Shown piece by piece: positions 45,429-54,088 of a DNA stretch of 64,000 nt; the first letter of the stretch is position 1; each line of letters begins with the position of its first letter. A program made the position numbers and the translations under genes. This stretch comes from DASCNA01 sp036011305 (lineage in GTDB: Bacteria; Verrucomicrobiota; Lentisphaeria; Victivallales; GWF2-38-69). The stretch spans positions 3,338 through 67,337 of the forward strand of contig DASCNA010000168.1 in the NCBI GenBank assembly GCA_036011305.1, read 5' to 3'. The notes below the pieces were generated by a model. The model had not been told where the DNA came from. It searched no databases and saw only the letters and a program-made list of their open reading frames with translations.

Positions 45429-46439
45429 ATGATTGATTTAAGAAGTGATACAGTTACCAAGCCTACAATATCCATGCGCAAGGCAATGATGGATGCCAAT
45501 GTAGGAGATGATGTTTTTGGAGATGATCCTACAGTGAATGAATTGCAGCAGCTAGCTGCAGATAAACTTGGATTTGAAGCTGGATTATTCACATGTAGTG
45601 GAACTCAGGCAAATTTAATTGCATTACTCAGTCATTGTCAAAGAGGGGATGAATATATTGTCGGGCAGGAAGCTCATAATTTCAAATGGGAAGGTGGAGG
45701 AGCTGCAGTTCTGGGAGGAATACAGCCACAGCCTATTGAACATGAAGAAAATGGCAGCCTTTCATTAAAAAAAATAAAAAAAGCTATAAAACCAATAAAT
45801 ATTCACTTTGCAAAAACAAAGCTTATTTCAATAGAAAATACTCACCATGGGAAGGTACTTCCTCTGAAATATCTTGATGAAATATCAAAAATTGCACAAC
45901 AAAACAGATTGTACAGACATTTGGATGGTGCAAGAGCTTTTAATGCTGCGGTTAAACAACAGGTGAATATAAAGGAAATAACAAAATACTTTGATACAGT
46001 TTCTATATGTCTGTCAAAAGGACTTGCTGCTCCCATCGGGTCAATCCTATGCGGGAATAGAGAATTTATCGAAAATGCCATTAGATGGAGAAAAGTATGT
46101 GGTGGGGGGATGAGACAGGCCGGTATTCTTGCGGCGGCAGGTATACTTTCACTCACTGAACAGGTAGATCGTCTTCAAGAAGACCATGAACACGCTATGA
46201 TTCTTGGAGAAAGCCTTAACGAAATGCCTGAATTCAGAGTCGATTTGAATCTTATTCAGACAAATATGGTTTTTGCCAGACTGCTAAAAGGTGACTCTGA
46301 CGAATTAAGTGTTTATCTACGTAAAAATGGGATTATCGTAGTTCCAGATGAAAATATGAGATTTGTTTTTCACAAGGATATAAAGAGAGAAGATGTAGAT
46401 ACAGTGATTAAGGCTTTAAAGGATTTTTTTACAAAGTAG
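45429..46439 (+). CDS. Low-specificity L-threonine aldolase family enzyme
   Basis: 336 residues, fold type I PLP enzyme that cleaves L-threonine or L-allo-threonine to glycine and acetaldehyde. The start MIDLRSDTVTKPT is the family hallmark. The PLP lysine is Lys197 in SICLSKGLAAPIG, and Asp166 in RHLDGARAF binds the pyridine nitrogen. VGDDVFGDDPTVNELQ near residue 25 is also typical. It is separated from the sugar operon by 206 bases and likely has its own promoter. Confidence 0.93.
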   Translation: MIDLRSDTVTKPTISMRKAMMDANVGDDVFGDDPTVNELQQLAADKLGFEAGLFTCSGTQANLIALLSHCQRGDEYIVGQEAHNFKWEGGGAAVLGGIQPQPIEHEENGSLSLKKIKKAIKPINIHFAKTKLISIENTHHGKVLPLKYLDEISKIAQQNRLYRHLDGARAFNAAVKQQVNIKEITKYFDTVSICLSKGLAAPIGSILCGNREFIENAIRWRKVCGGGMRQAGILAAAGILSLTEQVDRLQEDHEHAMILGESLNEMPEFRVDLNLIQTNMVFARLLKGDSDELSVYLRKNGIIVVPDENMRFVFHKDIKREDVDTVIKALKDFFTK

Positions 46440-46484
46440 AATTTTTCTTTCTTAGTATTTATAGGATAATAAGTAAGTTGTTTT

Positions 46485-46574
46485 ATGGTAATTAAACATA
46501 AAATATCACAGGTTACTGACATCCCTCTTTTTGGGCCAACTTACAGGCATCTAATTAATCTTTATATTTTTTGA
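46485..46574 (+). pseudogene. Remnant of the PHP gene (C-terminal beta part)
   Basis: The plus strand encodes MVIKHKISQVTDIPLFGP, then TYRHLINLYIF and TGA. The PHP protein at 44332 has KTSQVTDVRLVGP then SYRHVINSTV. The DNA match covers about 46503-46559. Nothing on either side continues the gene. Confidence 0.85.
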
Positions 46575-46589
46575 TACATTATTAGATTA

Positions 46590-47861
46590 TTACTTATTTT
46601 TGTTGCTGCAAGGTGAACTGAAAATATTTAATCCCGGTATTTTTAAAAATGATTTATTCTTTCTTATTATGCCAGGTTCTTTTACTTTCATTGTTACTGC
46701 AGTAGCAAATGCTATTAGGTAAAATCCTATAATCATAGGAATAACCCACTCTGCATTGCCTGAATCAAGAATATGTCCATAAATATCTGACATAAGAAAT
46801 TGTGGAAGTGCTACTGCAAAGTTCAGTAATCCCATATACCAGCCTAATTTATTTGGTGGGGCAACAAGTGCTAGAGTACTATACATACATATATTACCGG
46901 CTAGAAAAAATATTCCATACATAAATATCCAGGAATAAAGAATCCAGACCGAAGCTCCGGTATGTAGAAATGTGACTAAGAATATATTACATGCGACTAG
47001 ACCAAGTGTTGCAAAGATAAAAATATTTTTTTTACTGAAACGGTCTATATATTTAAAAGCAGATATTCCAAATATTAAACCTGCTGTAGTGCTGAAGATA
47101 GCAAATCTTCCAACTACATGTTCGGTGAAATGATAAGTTTTTACAAACAGAGATGTTCCCATCTGAGAAATTCCTGTATTTGCTGCAAAAAACAGAAATG
47201 TAATAAAGAATAGTTTAAGCACTTCTTTATTGTAAAGGAATTCAAAAGAAAAAGGTTGCTTTACTCTTTTTGTATAGTTTTCAGGACGCTCTTTTACTAC
47301 AGTAGGTACTATTAAAAGTGTTGATATAATCATTATTATGGCCATTGCAGCAAAAGTAATTTCAGGGTGCTTATTGTTCCATATGTATCCTGCAAGAATA
47401 CCCATAATTAAAGCACCTATTGTAGATGTAGTTCTGGCTATTGTATTAGCCTGACCGATTTGATCTTTATCAACTACTTCCATAACCATTGTATAATAGG
47501 AACATTGAGCAATATTGATTAAAATACAAGTCGCGCCTACCATTATAAAATAAGCAATAAAATTAGTTGCCAAAGGCCATAGAGCTATACTGATTCCGCC
47601 AAAAACCATTCCGTAAACAAGCCACGGAGAGCGTTTTCCCCATTTATGACGTGTTTTATCGCTTAGAATACCAATAATAATCTGAGTAACAACTCCGACA
47701 ACAGCTGCAAACATATAAATTTTTGCAATATCTTCTGCTGAGTTAGTAAAATGATAACCGAAAAAAGCAACAACATTCCCTAATGCTGCCCACATAATGC
47801 CGATACCGATATCTGGAATACCAATTAAAAGAGGATTCCATTTTCTAACATTGTATTTCAT
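46590..47861 (-). CDS. MFS carrier of the GPH family (glycoside/pentoside/hexuronide)
   Basis: 423 residues, 12 spans. The N-terminal WNPLLIGIPDIGIGIMWAAL and the loop GILSDKTRHKWGKRSPWLV are the GPH signatures (the second is the conserved D-x-T-R-x-x-W-G-x-R-x-P). It brings in beta-glucosides or other disaccharides with a cation. The start follows GGGGAGAAGTATACG. It lies 56 bases downstream of the GH1 gene on the same strand, and the two form an import-and-cleavage operon under the LacI-type regulator (inference from the operator at 49292-49315). Confidence 0.9.
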   Translation of the reverse strand: MKYNVRKWNPLLIGIPDIGIGIMWAALGNVVAFFGYHFTNSAEDIAKIYMFAAVVGVVTQIIIGILSDKTRHKWGKRSPWLVYGMVFGGISIALWPLATNFIAYFIMVGATCILINIAQCSYYTMVMEVVDKDQIGQANTIARTTSTIGALIMGILAGYIWNNKHPEITFAAMAIIMIISTLLIVPTVVKERPENYTKRVKQPFSFEFLYNKEVLKLFFITFLFFAANTGISQMGTSLFVKTYHFTEHVVGRFAIFSTTAGLIFGISAFKYIDRFSKKNIFIFATLGLVACNIFLVTFLHTGASVWILYSWIFMYGIFFLAGNICMYSTLALVAPPNKLGWYMGLLNFAVALPQFLMSDIYGHILDSGNAEWVIPMIIGFYLIAFATAVTMKVKEPGIIRKNKSFLKIPGLNIFSSPCSNKNK

Positions 47862-47917
47862 CGTATACTTCTCCCCATCATTTATAAATATAATTTACAG
47901 CTCATTATGTATATTTT

Positions 47918-49270
47918 TTATAAAGAAAGCTGTTTATTAGTCTTTATTAATTCCCTATAGAATTCACCGCTCATTTTGAGTTTGCGTTCAAATGTACTGT
48001 AGTTTACTCTGGTAATGCCAAATCTTTTCGAATATCCATAAGCCCATTCAAAATTATCCATTAAAGACCACACAAAGTAACCTCTTATATCGCATCCTTC
48101 TTTTATCGCTTTATTAATCATTTCAAGGTGAGTTCTAATATATTCAACTCTACTAATATCAATTACTTCTCCATTTGCCTCTTCTACATCGGCGGCAGCC
48201 ATACCGTTTTCAGTTATAAATACAGGAATATTATTAAATTCTTCTTTTGAAAATTTTAAAGCATAGTATAAAGCTTTTGGAGTTATAGGCCATTGCATAT
48301 CTGTCTTTGGATAATCTTCTGAAAAGTTCAAAATTTCATATCCGTTACTGCTTTCACTGGCTCTGACAGGGAGTCCTGTATAGTAATTATAGCCAATAAA
48401 ATCACAAGGTTCAGATATTATTTTCATTTCATCTTCTGTATAATGTGGAGCATCATCACCAAGTAATTTAAGATATTCATTACTGTATGCACCTTTCATA
48501 ATAGGAAATAGAATAGATTGATTAAGATCTTTCCAGGCTTTTTTTGCTGCATGAATATTTTTTTCTGTATCAATTACAGGCCATGTTGTATCTAAGTTTT
48601 CTACAATCCCTATATTTGGTTTTACATTTGCATTTTCTCTAATTACTTTTACAGCAAGTCCATGTCCGAGAAGGGCATTATGTATAGTTTGATTGACAAT
48701 TTGTTCCGGTTCAATTTGTCCAGGTGCATGTCTCCCTTCTCTATGCGCTAAAGTGGTAAAACATTTTATTTCATTTATTGTGATCCAGTTACTGACTCTG
48801 TTAGAAAATTTATCAACAATAATTTTAGCGTATTCTGAGAAATATTTTGATACTTCTTTACTTCTCCAGCCACCGTAAATATCTTCCAGTTTTTGAGGAA
48901 GATCCCAGTGAAAGAGTGTTATATATGGTTCTATTCCTTTAACTAATAGATTGTCTAAAAGTCTGTCATAGAAATCTAAGCCTTTTTCGTTTATTTTTCC
49001 TTTTCCGTCTGGAAGAATTCTGGGCCATGAAACTGAAAATCTATAAGCATCAAGACCCAAATTCTTCATGAGATCTATATCTTCGGAATATCTGTTGTAA
49101 TGATCACAGGCTTTAGCTCCGTTATCGTTATTGATAACTTTCCCGGGTAATGAAGAAAACCTGTCCCATGTACACTCCCCTCTGCCATCTGTTTTATTTG
49201 CCCCTTCAATCTGGTAACTCGCCGTTGCTGCTCCCCAAATGAAATCTTTTGGTAAAATCAAATTTTTCAT
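47918..49270 (-). CDS. GH1 beta-glucosidase
   Basis: 450 residues, family 1 glycoside hydrolase, cytoplasmic. N-terminus DFIWGAATASYQIEGA is the family signature. The nucleophile is Glu354 in VFITENGMA. The acid/base is Glu167 in NWITINEIKC; most relatives have Asn-Glu-Pro at this place, so Ile for Pro is a small departure. The rest is full length, including DNFEWAYGYSKRFG. Substrate may be beta-glucosides, beta-galactosides or related; there is no phosphate-binding lysine motif I can name. Ribosome site AGGGGA. First gene of the operon with the GPH carrier. Confidence 0.92.
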   Translation of the reverse strand: MKNLILPKDFIWGAATASYQIEGANKTDGRGECTWDRFSSLPGKVINNDNGAKACDHYNRYSEDIDLMKNLGLDAYRFSVSWPRILPDGKGKINEKGLDFYDRLLDNLLVKGIEPYITLFHWDLPQKLEDIYGGWRSKEVSKYFSEYAKIIVDKFSNRVSNWITINEIKCFTTLAHREGRHAPGQIEPEQIVNQTIHNALLGHGLAVKVIRENANVKPNIGIVENLDTTWPVIDTEKNIHAAKKAWKDLNQSILFPIMKGAYSNEYLKLLGDDAPHYTEDEMKIISEPCDFIGYNYYTGLPVRASESSNGYEILNFSEDYPKTDMQWPITPKALYYALKFSKEEFNNIPVFITENGMAAADVEEANGEVIDISRVEYIRTHLEMINKAIKEGCDIRGYFVWSLMDNFEWAYGYSKRFGITRVNYSTFERKLKMSGEFYRELIKTNKQLSL

Positions 49271-49291
49271 ATTATTGGTCCCCTATTTTTG

Positions 49292-49315
49292 TTTTAGTAA
49301 AACGTTTTACTAAAA
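49292..49315. promoter_or_regulatory. Perfect 24-bp palindromic operator for the LacI-type regulator
   Basis: TTTTAGTAAAAC and its exact reverse complement GTTTTACTAAAA meet at the central CG (49303/49304), the hallmark of LacI-family sites. It lies 22 bases upstream of the GH1 start, in the leader region, where a bound repressor would block transcription of the GH1-carrier operon. Confidence 0.88.
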
Positions 49316-49326
49316 TACTTAAAGGT

Positions 49327-49355
49327 TTGACAAATACAACTTGATAAAATATTTA
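49327..49355 (+). promoter_or_regulatory. Possible promoter of the regulator gene
   Basis: TTGACA at 49327-49332 and TATTTA at 49350-49355, 17 bases apart, pointing to the regulator gene. The -35 is perfect, the -10 weak. Other A/T-rich -10 choices nearby are possible. Confidence 0.4.
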
Positions 49356-49385
49356 TTTTAAATATATTTTATATATAAGTAATAA

Positions 49386-49400
49386 AGTAAAACGATTTAG
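49386..49400. promoter_or_regulatory. Second, imperfect operator before the regulator gene
   Basis: AGTAAAACGATTTAG shares its left half and central CG with the perfect operator. It sits just upstream of the regulator's own ribosome site and start (TTG 49410), as expected for autoregulation. Two sites about 88 bases apart (centre to centre) could allow DNA looping. Confidence 0.65.
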
Positions 49401-49409
49401 AGGTGTTGT

Positions 49410-50408
49410 TTGAATATTAAAGATATTGCAAGGCTTTCCGGTGTTTCTATAACAACTGTTTCTTTCATTTTGAATGGAAAGCACCATAAGGTCAGTGAGA
49501 AAACAAAAAATAAAGTTTTGAAAGTGATAAAAGAATGCGGTTATGAAGCCAGAGGAGCGGCAAGAGATTTAAAGCGTAAGAATTCAAGAACCATAGGTGT
49601 ATTCTTTGATTTTATCTCTGGGCCTTATATATCATTGATTTCCGGAATGCAGCAGGTTATCAGAAGTAAAAGCTATGATTTTTTCATTGCCGATAATTAT
49701 AATTCAAGTTCCAGAGGAGCACTATCTCGCTTTCTTTTAGAAAAACGTGTAGATGGAGCTGCTATATTTTCGATAGATACAGAAGATGAAAAAATAGATG
49801 AATTGTCAGCGTTAAACATGCCTATTGTTATGCTTGACAGGGAGGTGTACAGGAAAAATATTTGTTCTATTCTTATAGATAATAAACCAGGAATGATAGA
49901 AGCTATTGAGTTTCTGAAAGAAAACGGTTTAAGAAAAGTGAGTTTTTTATCTGGGAAAAAGAAACATTATGATAATATTGAGAGATTGTCAGCATTCAGG
50001 TATAGTATAAACAAATATGATATGATTTTTAATGAAAAGTGGCTTTTCGAAGGAAATTTTCATGAGGAATCAGGATATTCAGCTGCTTTAAAACTTTTTG
50101 AAATGAAAGACAGGCCTGATGCTGTAATCTGTTCAAATGATCAGATGGCTGTAGGACTTATGCAGTGGCTTAAAGATTCAGGGCTAAAAATTCCTGAGGA
50201 TATATCAATAATAGGCTTTGATGATATTCCCTTCGCAAAATATACTTCACCTAGGCTAACAACGGTTAAAAATCAAAGTTACAGTATGGGGAAATTGGTT
50301 GCTGATACAATTTTCAGAGGGATTGATGGAGAGAATATTGAAGGTATAATAAAACTTCCTTCACGTTTGATAATACGCGAATCAGCTAGGTTTCAGAAAA
50401 AATGTTAG
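49410..50408 (+). CDS. LacI-family transcription regulator of the GH1/GPH operon
   Basis: 332 residues. N-terminal HTH: IKDIARLSGVSITTVSFILN, then the hinge helix region YEARGAARDLKRK. The periplasmic-binding-protein-like domain follows (RTIGVFFDFISGPYISLIS; VDGAAIFSI; DAVICSNDQMAVGLMQWL; IIGFDDIPFAKYTSP). It starts at TTG 49410 after GAGGTG. The gene is divergent from GH1, with operators at 49292-49315 and 49386-49400. The inducer is probably a sugar from the GH1 pathway. Confidence 0.93.
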   Translation: MNIKDIARLSGVSITTVSFILNGKHHKVSEKTKNKVLKVIKECGYEARGAARDLKRKNSRTIGVFFDFISGPYISLISGMQQVIRSKSYDFFIADNYNSSSRGALSRFLLEKRVDGAAIFSIDTEDEKIDELSALNMPIVMLDREVYRKNICSILIDNKPGMIEAIEFLKENGLRKVSFLSGKKKHYDNIERLSAFRYSINKYDMIFNEKWLFEGNFHEESGYSAALKLFEMKDRPDAVICSNDQMAVGLMQWLKDSGLKIPEDISIIGFDDIPFAKYTSPRLTTVKNQSYSMGKLVADTIFRGIDGENIEGIIKLPSRLIIRESARFQKKC

Positions 50409-50433
50409 GCTGAAGTCTTATAAAATATTATTC

Positions 50434-50492
50434 ATAATTATTAATGGCTAAAGATTCTTAAATAACAATTAATCATTAACCATTTATAATTT
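50434..50492. repeat. Intergenic inverted-repeat element, copy C
   Basis: Two arms, AATTATTAATGGCTAAAGAT (near 50436) and AATCATTAACCATTTATAAT (near 50471), are imperfect reverse complements around a short A/T-rich centre. The arms share sequence with copies A and B. It sits between convergent genes (LacI regulator and MFS), so it might also act as a transcript end. Confidence 0.55.
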
Positions 50493-50499
50493 GAAAACT

Positions 50500-51729
50500 C
50501 TATTCAATAGTTCTTTTTCTTAAGAAGTTTGCAAATGGTAGAATGAATATAATCAGGAATATCATTGGTATTACAGTTGTAAGCTTGAATCCTAAAATAC
50601 CTCCAAAGTGTCCCATTAAATCTCCTATAAGCCTTGCGCTTATGCTTGATGAAATGGCGTAAGTAATGGTCATTACCGTCATAAGCAGAGCCTGTTTTTC
50701 CTTTACTGTTCTATTAAGAACAGCAGAGTTGAGAATAGGAGTATTCGGTGCCATGAAAAATCCGATTAATGGTAAAATCAAAGCCTGTATAGGAATATCC
50801 CACAGGGTATTTATAGGATGATTCGGAGCATGTATTGTGTATAATACATAAATAAGTATGGTTATTGCTATCAGATAATATATAAACAGGACCTTATCCC
50901 ATCTCATATATTTCAATAAAAAGACAACAGCAACACGGCCGATAAAATAAGCAAAAACAGTTATGCTGGCAAGTTCTACACTTAAGCTTTGAGACAAGTG
51001 TATAGCCATCTGATAAAACCCTGCCATCCAGGCTAGAAAACCGTTTTCTACGAACTGATCAACAAAAAAGATTATGATTGCAAATAAAACTATTTTACTT
51101 TTACATATATTTATAATATCCTTTATCTGTTCCTTAAACGGCTGTTGTTTTTCTTTTTCTATTGCAGATTCATCCATAGGTGTAAACATCCATATGAGAA
51201 AGTTTATTATACCGAAAACAGTATAAACCCATAATGCATACATCCAGTGATCCGGTGCAATTTTAATGAAAAAGGCTATTATCCACATACCGACCATAGA
51301 TGACAGCATCCAGGTTGCTTCTGCCAGAGATAAAAATGAAGCATGCTGTGATTCATTTTCAGTAACAAGCGATACCGTAGCGTAAATTCCTACTTTCATT
51401 CCGACAAGTGTTATACCTACTCCGACTAAATACACTTTTATCATCCAATATGTATCTATAAAAGGTGTAATAAAGCTTAAAAAAACCATTAAAGCTATGA
51501 CTGTCATCAGCGCTTTTCTATATCCTACTTTAAGGATATACGAAAATGCTATAAAAGTAATTACTACCAGTGTTAAATTCTGATAAGATTCCAATGTGCC
51601 CGCAGATGCAGGAGAGACATGAAAAAATGCAACTGCCTGCATGATGAATGTAGCTAAAACACTGCCGAACAGACTCAGTGTCCAGCATGTAAAAAGAAGA
51701 GTTATACGTAACCTTGTTTTTTGTTTCAC
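50500..51729 (-). CDS. MFS transporter (TsgA/FucP-like)
   Basis: 409 residues, 12 spans. The sequence begins RLRITLLFTCWTLSLFGSVL and has the MFS loop SYILKVGYRKALM in place of the usual D-R-x-G-R-R. Overall look is like the TsgA and fucose-permease (FHS) groups, but specificity is open. Start GTG 51729, after AGGGGA. It diverges from the DUF5054 gene cluster and may import sugars for it (inference). Confidence 0.8.
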   Translation of the reverse strand: MKQKTRLRITLLFTCWTLSLFGSVLATFIMQAVAFFHVSPASAGTLESYQNLTLVVITFIAFSYILKVGYRKALMTVIALMVFLSFITPFIDTYWMIKVYLVGVGITLVGMKVGIYATVSLVTENESQHASFLSLAEATWMLSSMVGMWIIAFFIKIAPDHWMYALWVYTVFGIINFLIWMFTPMDESAIEKEKQQPFKEQIKDIINICKSKIVLFAIIIFFVDQFVENGFLAWMAGFYQMAIHLSQSLSVELASITVFAYFIGRVAVVFLLKYMRWDKVLFIYYLIAITILIYVLYTIHAPNHPINTLWDIPIQALILPLIGFFMAPNTPILNSAVLNRTVKEKQALLMTVMTITYAISSSISARLIGDLMGHFGGILGFKLTTVIPMIFLIIFILPFANFLRKRTIE

Positions 51730-51949
51730 TAAATATATCCCCTATATTTAATCTTTTTTAAATAATATTTTTTGATTTTTTATATAATGTTGTAATTTTC
51801 TTTAGATGATATTTGTCCAGTTTTTGTAGTAATCACAAAATATTGTCAGTGTTTTATGAAAACATTGTTTAAACATATGAACAAAATGTTATATTTCAAC
51901 ATAAACTGGAAAAAATATTAAATTATTATGTCATTTATAAGGGGGACTT

Positions 51950-53977
51950 ATGAGTAATGTTTTGTCAAGAAATAATATAAAAGACTTGCATGTTGTTTTT
52001 AAAACACATCTGGATATTGGTTTCACTGATTTTGCTTATAAAGTGAAAGAGCAGTATATGCAGGATTTTATTCCCAGAGCTATTAAGCTGTCAAAGGAAA
52101 TAAAGGAAAAACGACCTGATCTCTCTTTTGTATGGACTACTGGTTCATAGTTGATATATGAAGCACTGGATACTTATCAAGGAAAACAGTTAAAAGAGTT
52201 TGAACAAGCTGTTGCTGAAGGTAAAATTGCCTGGCATGGATTGCCGTTTACTATGCATAGCGAACTTATGGATGAATCTTTATTTCGCTTTGGTTTGTCG
52301 TATAGTAAGAAACTTGATGAACGTTTTGGGAAGAAAACTATTGCTGCAAAAATGACTGATGTCCCAGGGCATACACGCGCTATTGTTCCTCTATTAGCTG
52401 AAGCAGGGATAAAATTTCTTCATATTGGTTTGAATCCAGGTTCTACGGCTCCAGATGTACCAAAGGCTTTTATCTGGAGACATAGTGACGGTAGTGAAGT
52501 TACAGTTTTATATGATTCTAAGGAGTATGGAGAATTATCGATTCTACCCGAATATTCATTTGGGTTAGCTCTTGCCAGCACAGAAGACAATATCGGCCCA
52601 CCAGATCTTAATTCTGTAATAACTGCTATTGATAAATATCAGACTATGCTTCCGAATACTAATATTCATATAAGCACCCTAGATGATTTTGGGAGAAAAT
52701 TATATAAGGTAAAAGAATCCCTTCCTGTTTTTAAAAGTGAAATTGGAGATACATGGATACACGGCATTGCAAGTGATCCGCTGAGAACCTCTAAATTTTT
52801 AACAATGCAGCGCTTGAGGAAGGAATTTCTTAAGAAAATAACTACACCCAGTGAAGAATATGAACTAAATGCGTTTAGCCGCAGTCTTATTATGATTCCG
52901 GAACATACATGGGGCGTGGATGTGAAAACCTATATGAAGGATCATATAAACTATTCTAGCAATAATTTAGAAAAAATTAAAAATACAGATGGATATAAAA
53001 AACTAGAGTTATCATGGCAGGAACAGAGAAATTTTATTGATCATGCTGTATGTCTGCTTGGAACTGGTAATTTTAGAAAAAAAGCTGAGTTTGAAATGAA
53101 TAAGATTACTGCCAAATATCCCACAACAGATAATTTTTATGAAGTTAAAGATAAAGACCGCATTTTTAATACTCCATGGTTATCAATAGGGTTTGACAGT
53201 AATACTGGAGAAATATCTCATCTGCATGATACTAATTCCAATAAAACATGGGCAACAGAAAAATTCCCTTTGGCTGGTTTCATATATGAAACATTTACAG
53301 CAGAAGATTATGATCGCTTTGGTTATCAATACCTTCGCAATTGGCCTAACTCAGTCGAATGGGTACCTGAGGATTTTACTAAACCTGGAATAGAAAAACT
53401 TAATATTAAGCATGAAACAGTTAAACCTATGCTAAACTCACTTTGGCATAGGGTGGATACTTCAGGATATACTTATTTTATCCTAATTATGGATATGCCT
53501 AAATCTGTGGTGCTCAAGTATGGAGCTCCGGGAAAGTTAACACTGGAAATACATGTTTATTCTGATGAGCAGGTAGTAGATATTGATTTACAATGGTTTA
53601 ATAAACAAGTATGCAGGCTTCCTGAAGCTTCATGGTTATCATTCTCTCCTAAAATTCTAACAGCGTCAAATTGGTCAATCAAAAAAATGGGTTCATGGTT
53701 CTCGCCTAATGAAGTAGTAAAAAATGGAAATCGAAAACTTCATGCTTCCGAATCTGTTAAATATGATGATGGAGATAACTGTTTAACTATTGATCCATAT
53801 GACAGTCCATTAGTTGCTCCTGGAGAAAGATCTCTTCTTGATTTTAATAATAAGAGACCTCCAATGAAGAACGGAGTACATTTTAATCTCCATAATAATA
53901 TTTGGGGTACTAATTTTAGAATGTGGTATGGAGAAGATACAAGATTTAGATTTAGACTTAAGCTGGATAATAAATAA
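51950..53977 (+). pseudogene. DUF5054 protein (GH38-like), interrupted by TAG
   Basis: One frame of 675 codons with a single internal TAG at 52148-52150. Before it: VVFKTHLDIGFTDFA (a GH38-like His/Asp metal motif) to VWTTGS; after it LIYEALDTYQGKQ on. Related proteins have Trp at this place as I recall (TTGSW-LIYE), so TGG to TAG is the simplest change. The rest is open and complete (DVPGHTRAIVPLLAEAG; IPEHTWGVDVKTYM; NNIWGTNFRMWYGEDTRFRF at the end). DUF5054 proteins resemble alpha-mannosidases. The first part alone (66 residues) lacks most of the active site; a TTG right after the stop may allow restart. Ribosome site AAGGGGGACTT. Confidence 0.85.
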
Positions 53978-54088
53978 TAATGTCATTCTAGAGATAATTG
54001 TTATTTAATTTTTAAAATTTATAAACTTGTTTTAAGGCTGGATTAATGTATTTTAAAATTGATATTTATATGGAAAAGAGGGGCTCAA

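Noticed and set aside
37738..53977. Programmed readthrough or ribosomal restart to make two-part proteins from the interrupted genes
   Set aside because: The split points cut domains in half, no ribosome site precedes the downstream starts, and the stops differ (TGA, TGA, TAG); simple nonsense mutation is the simpler reading.
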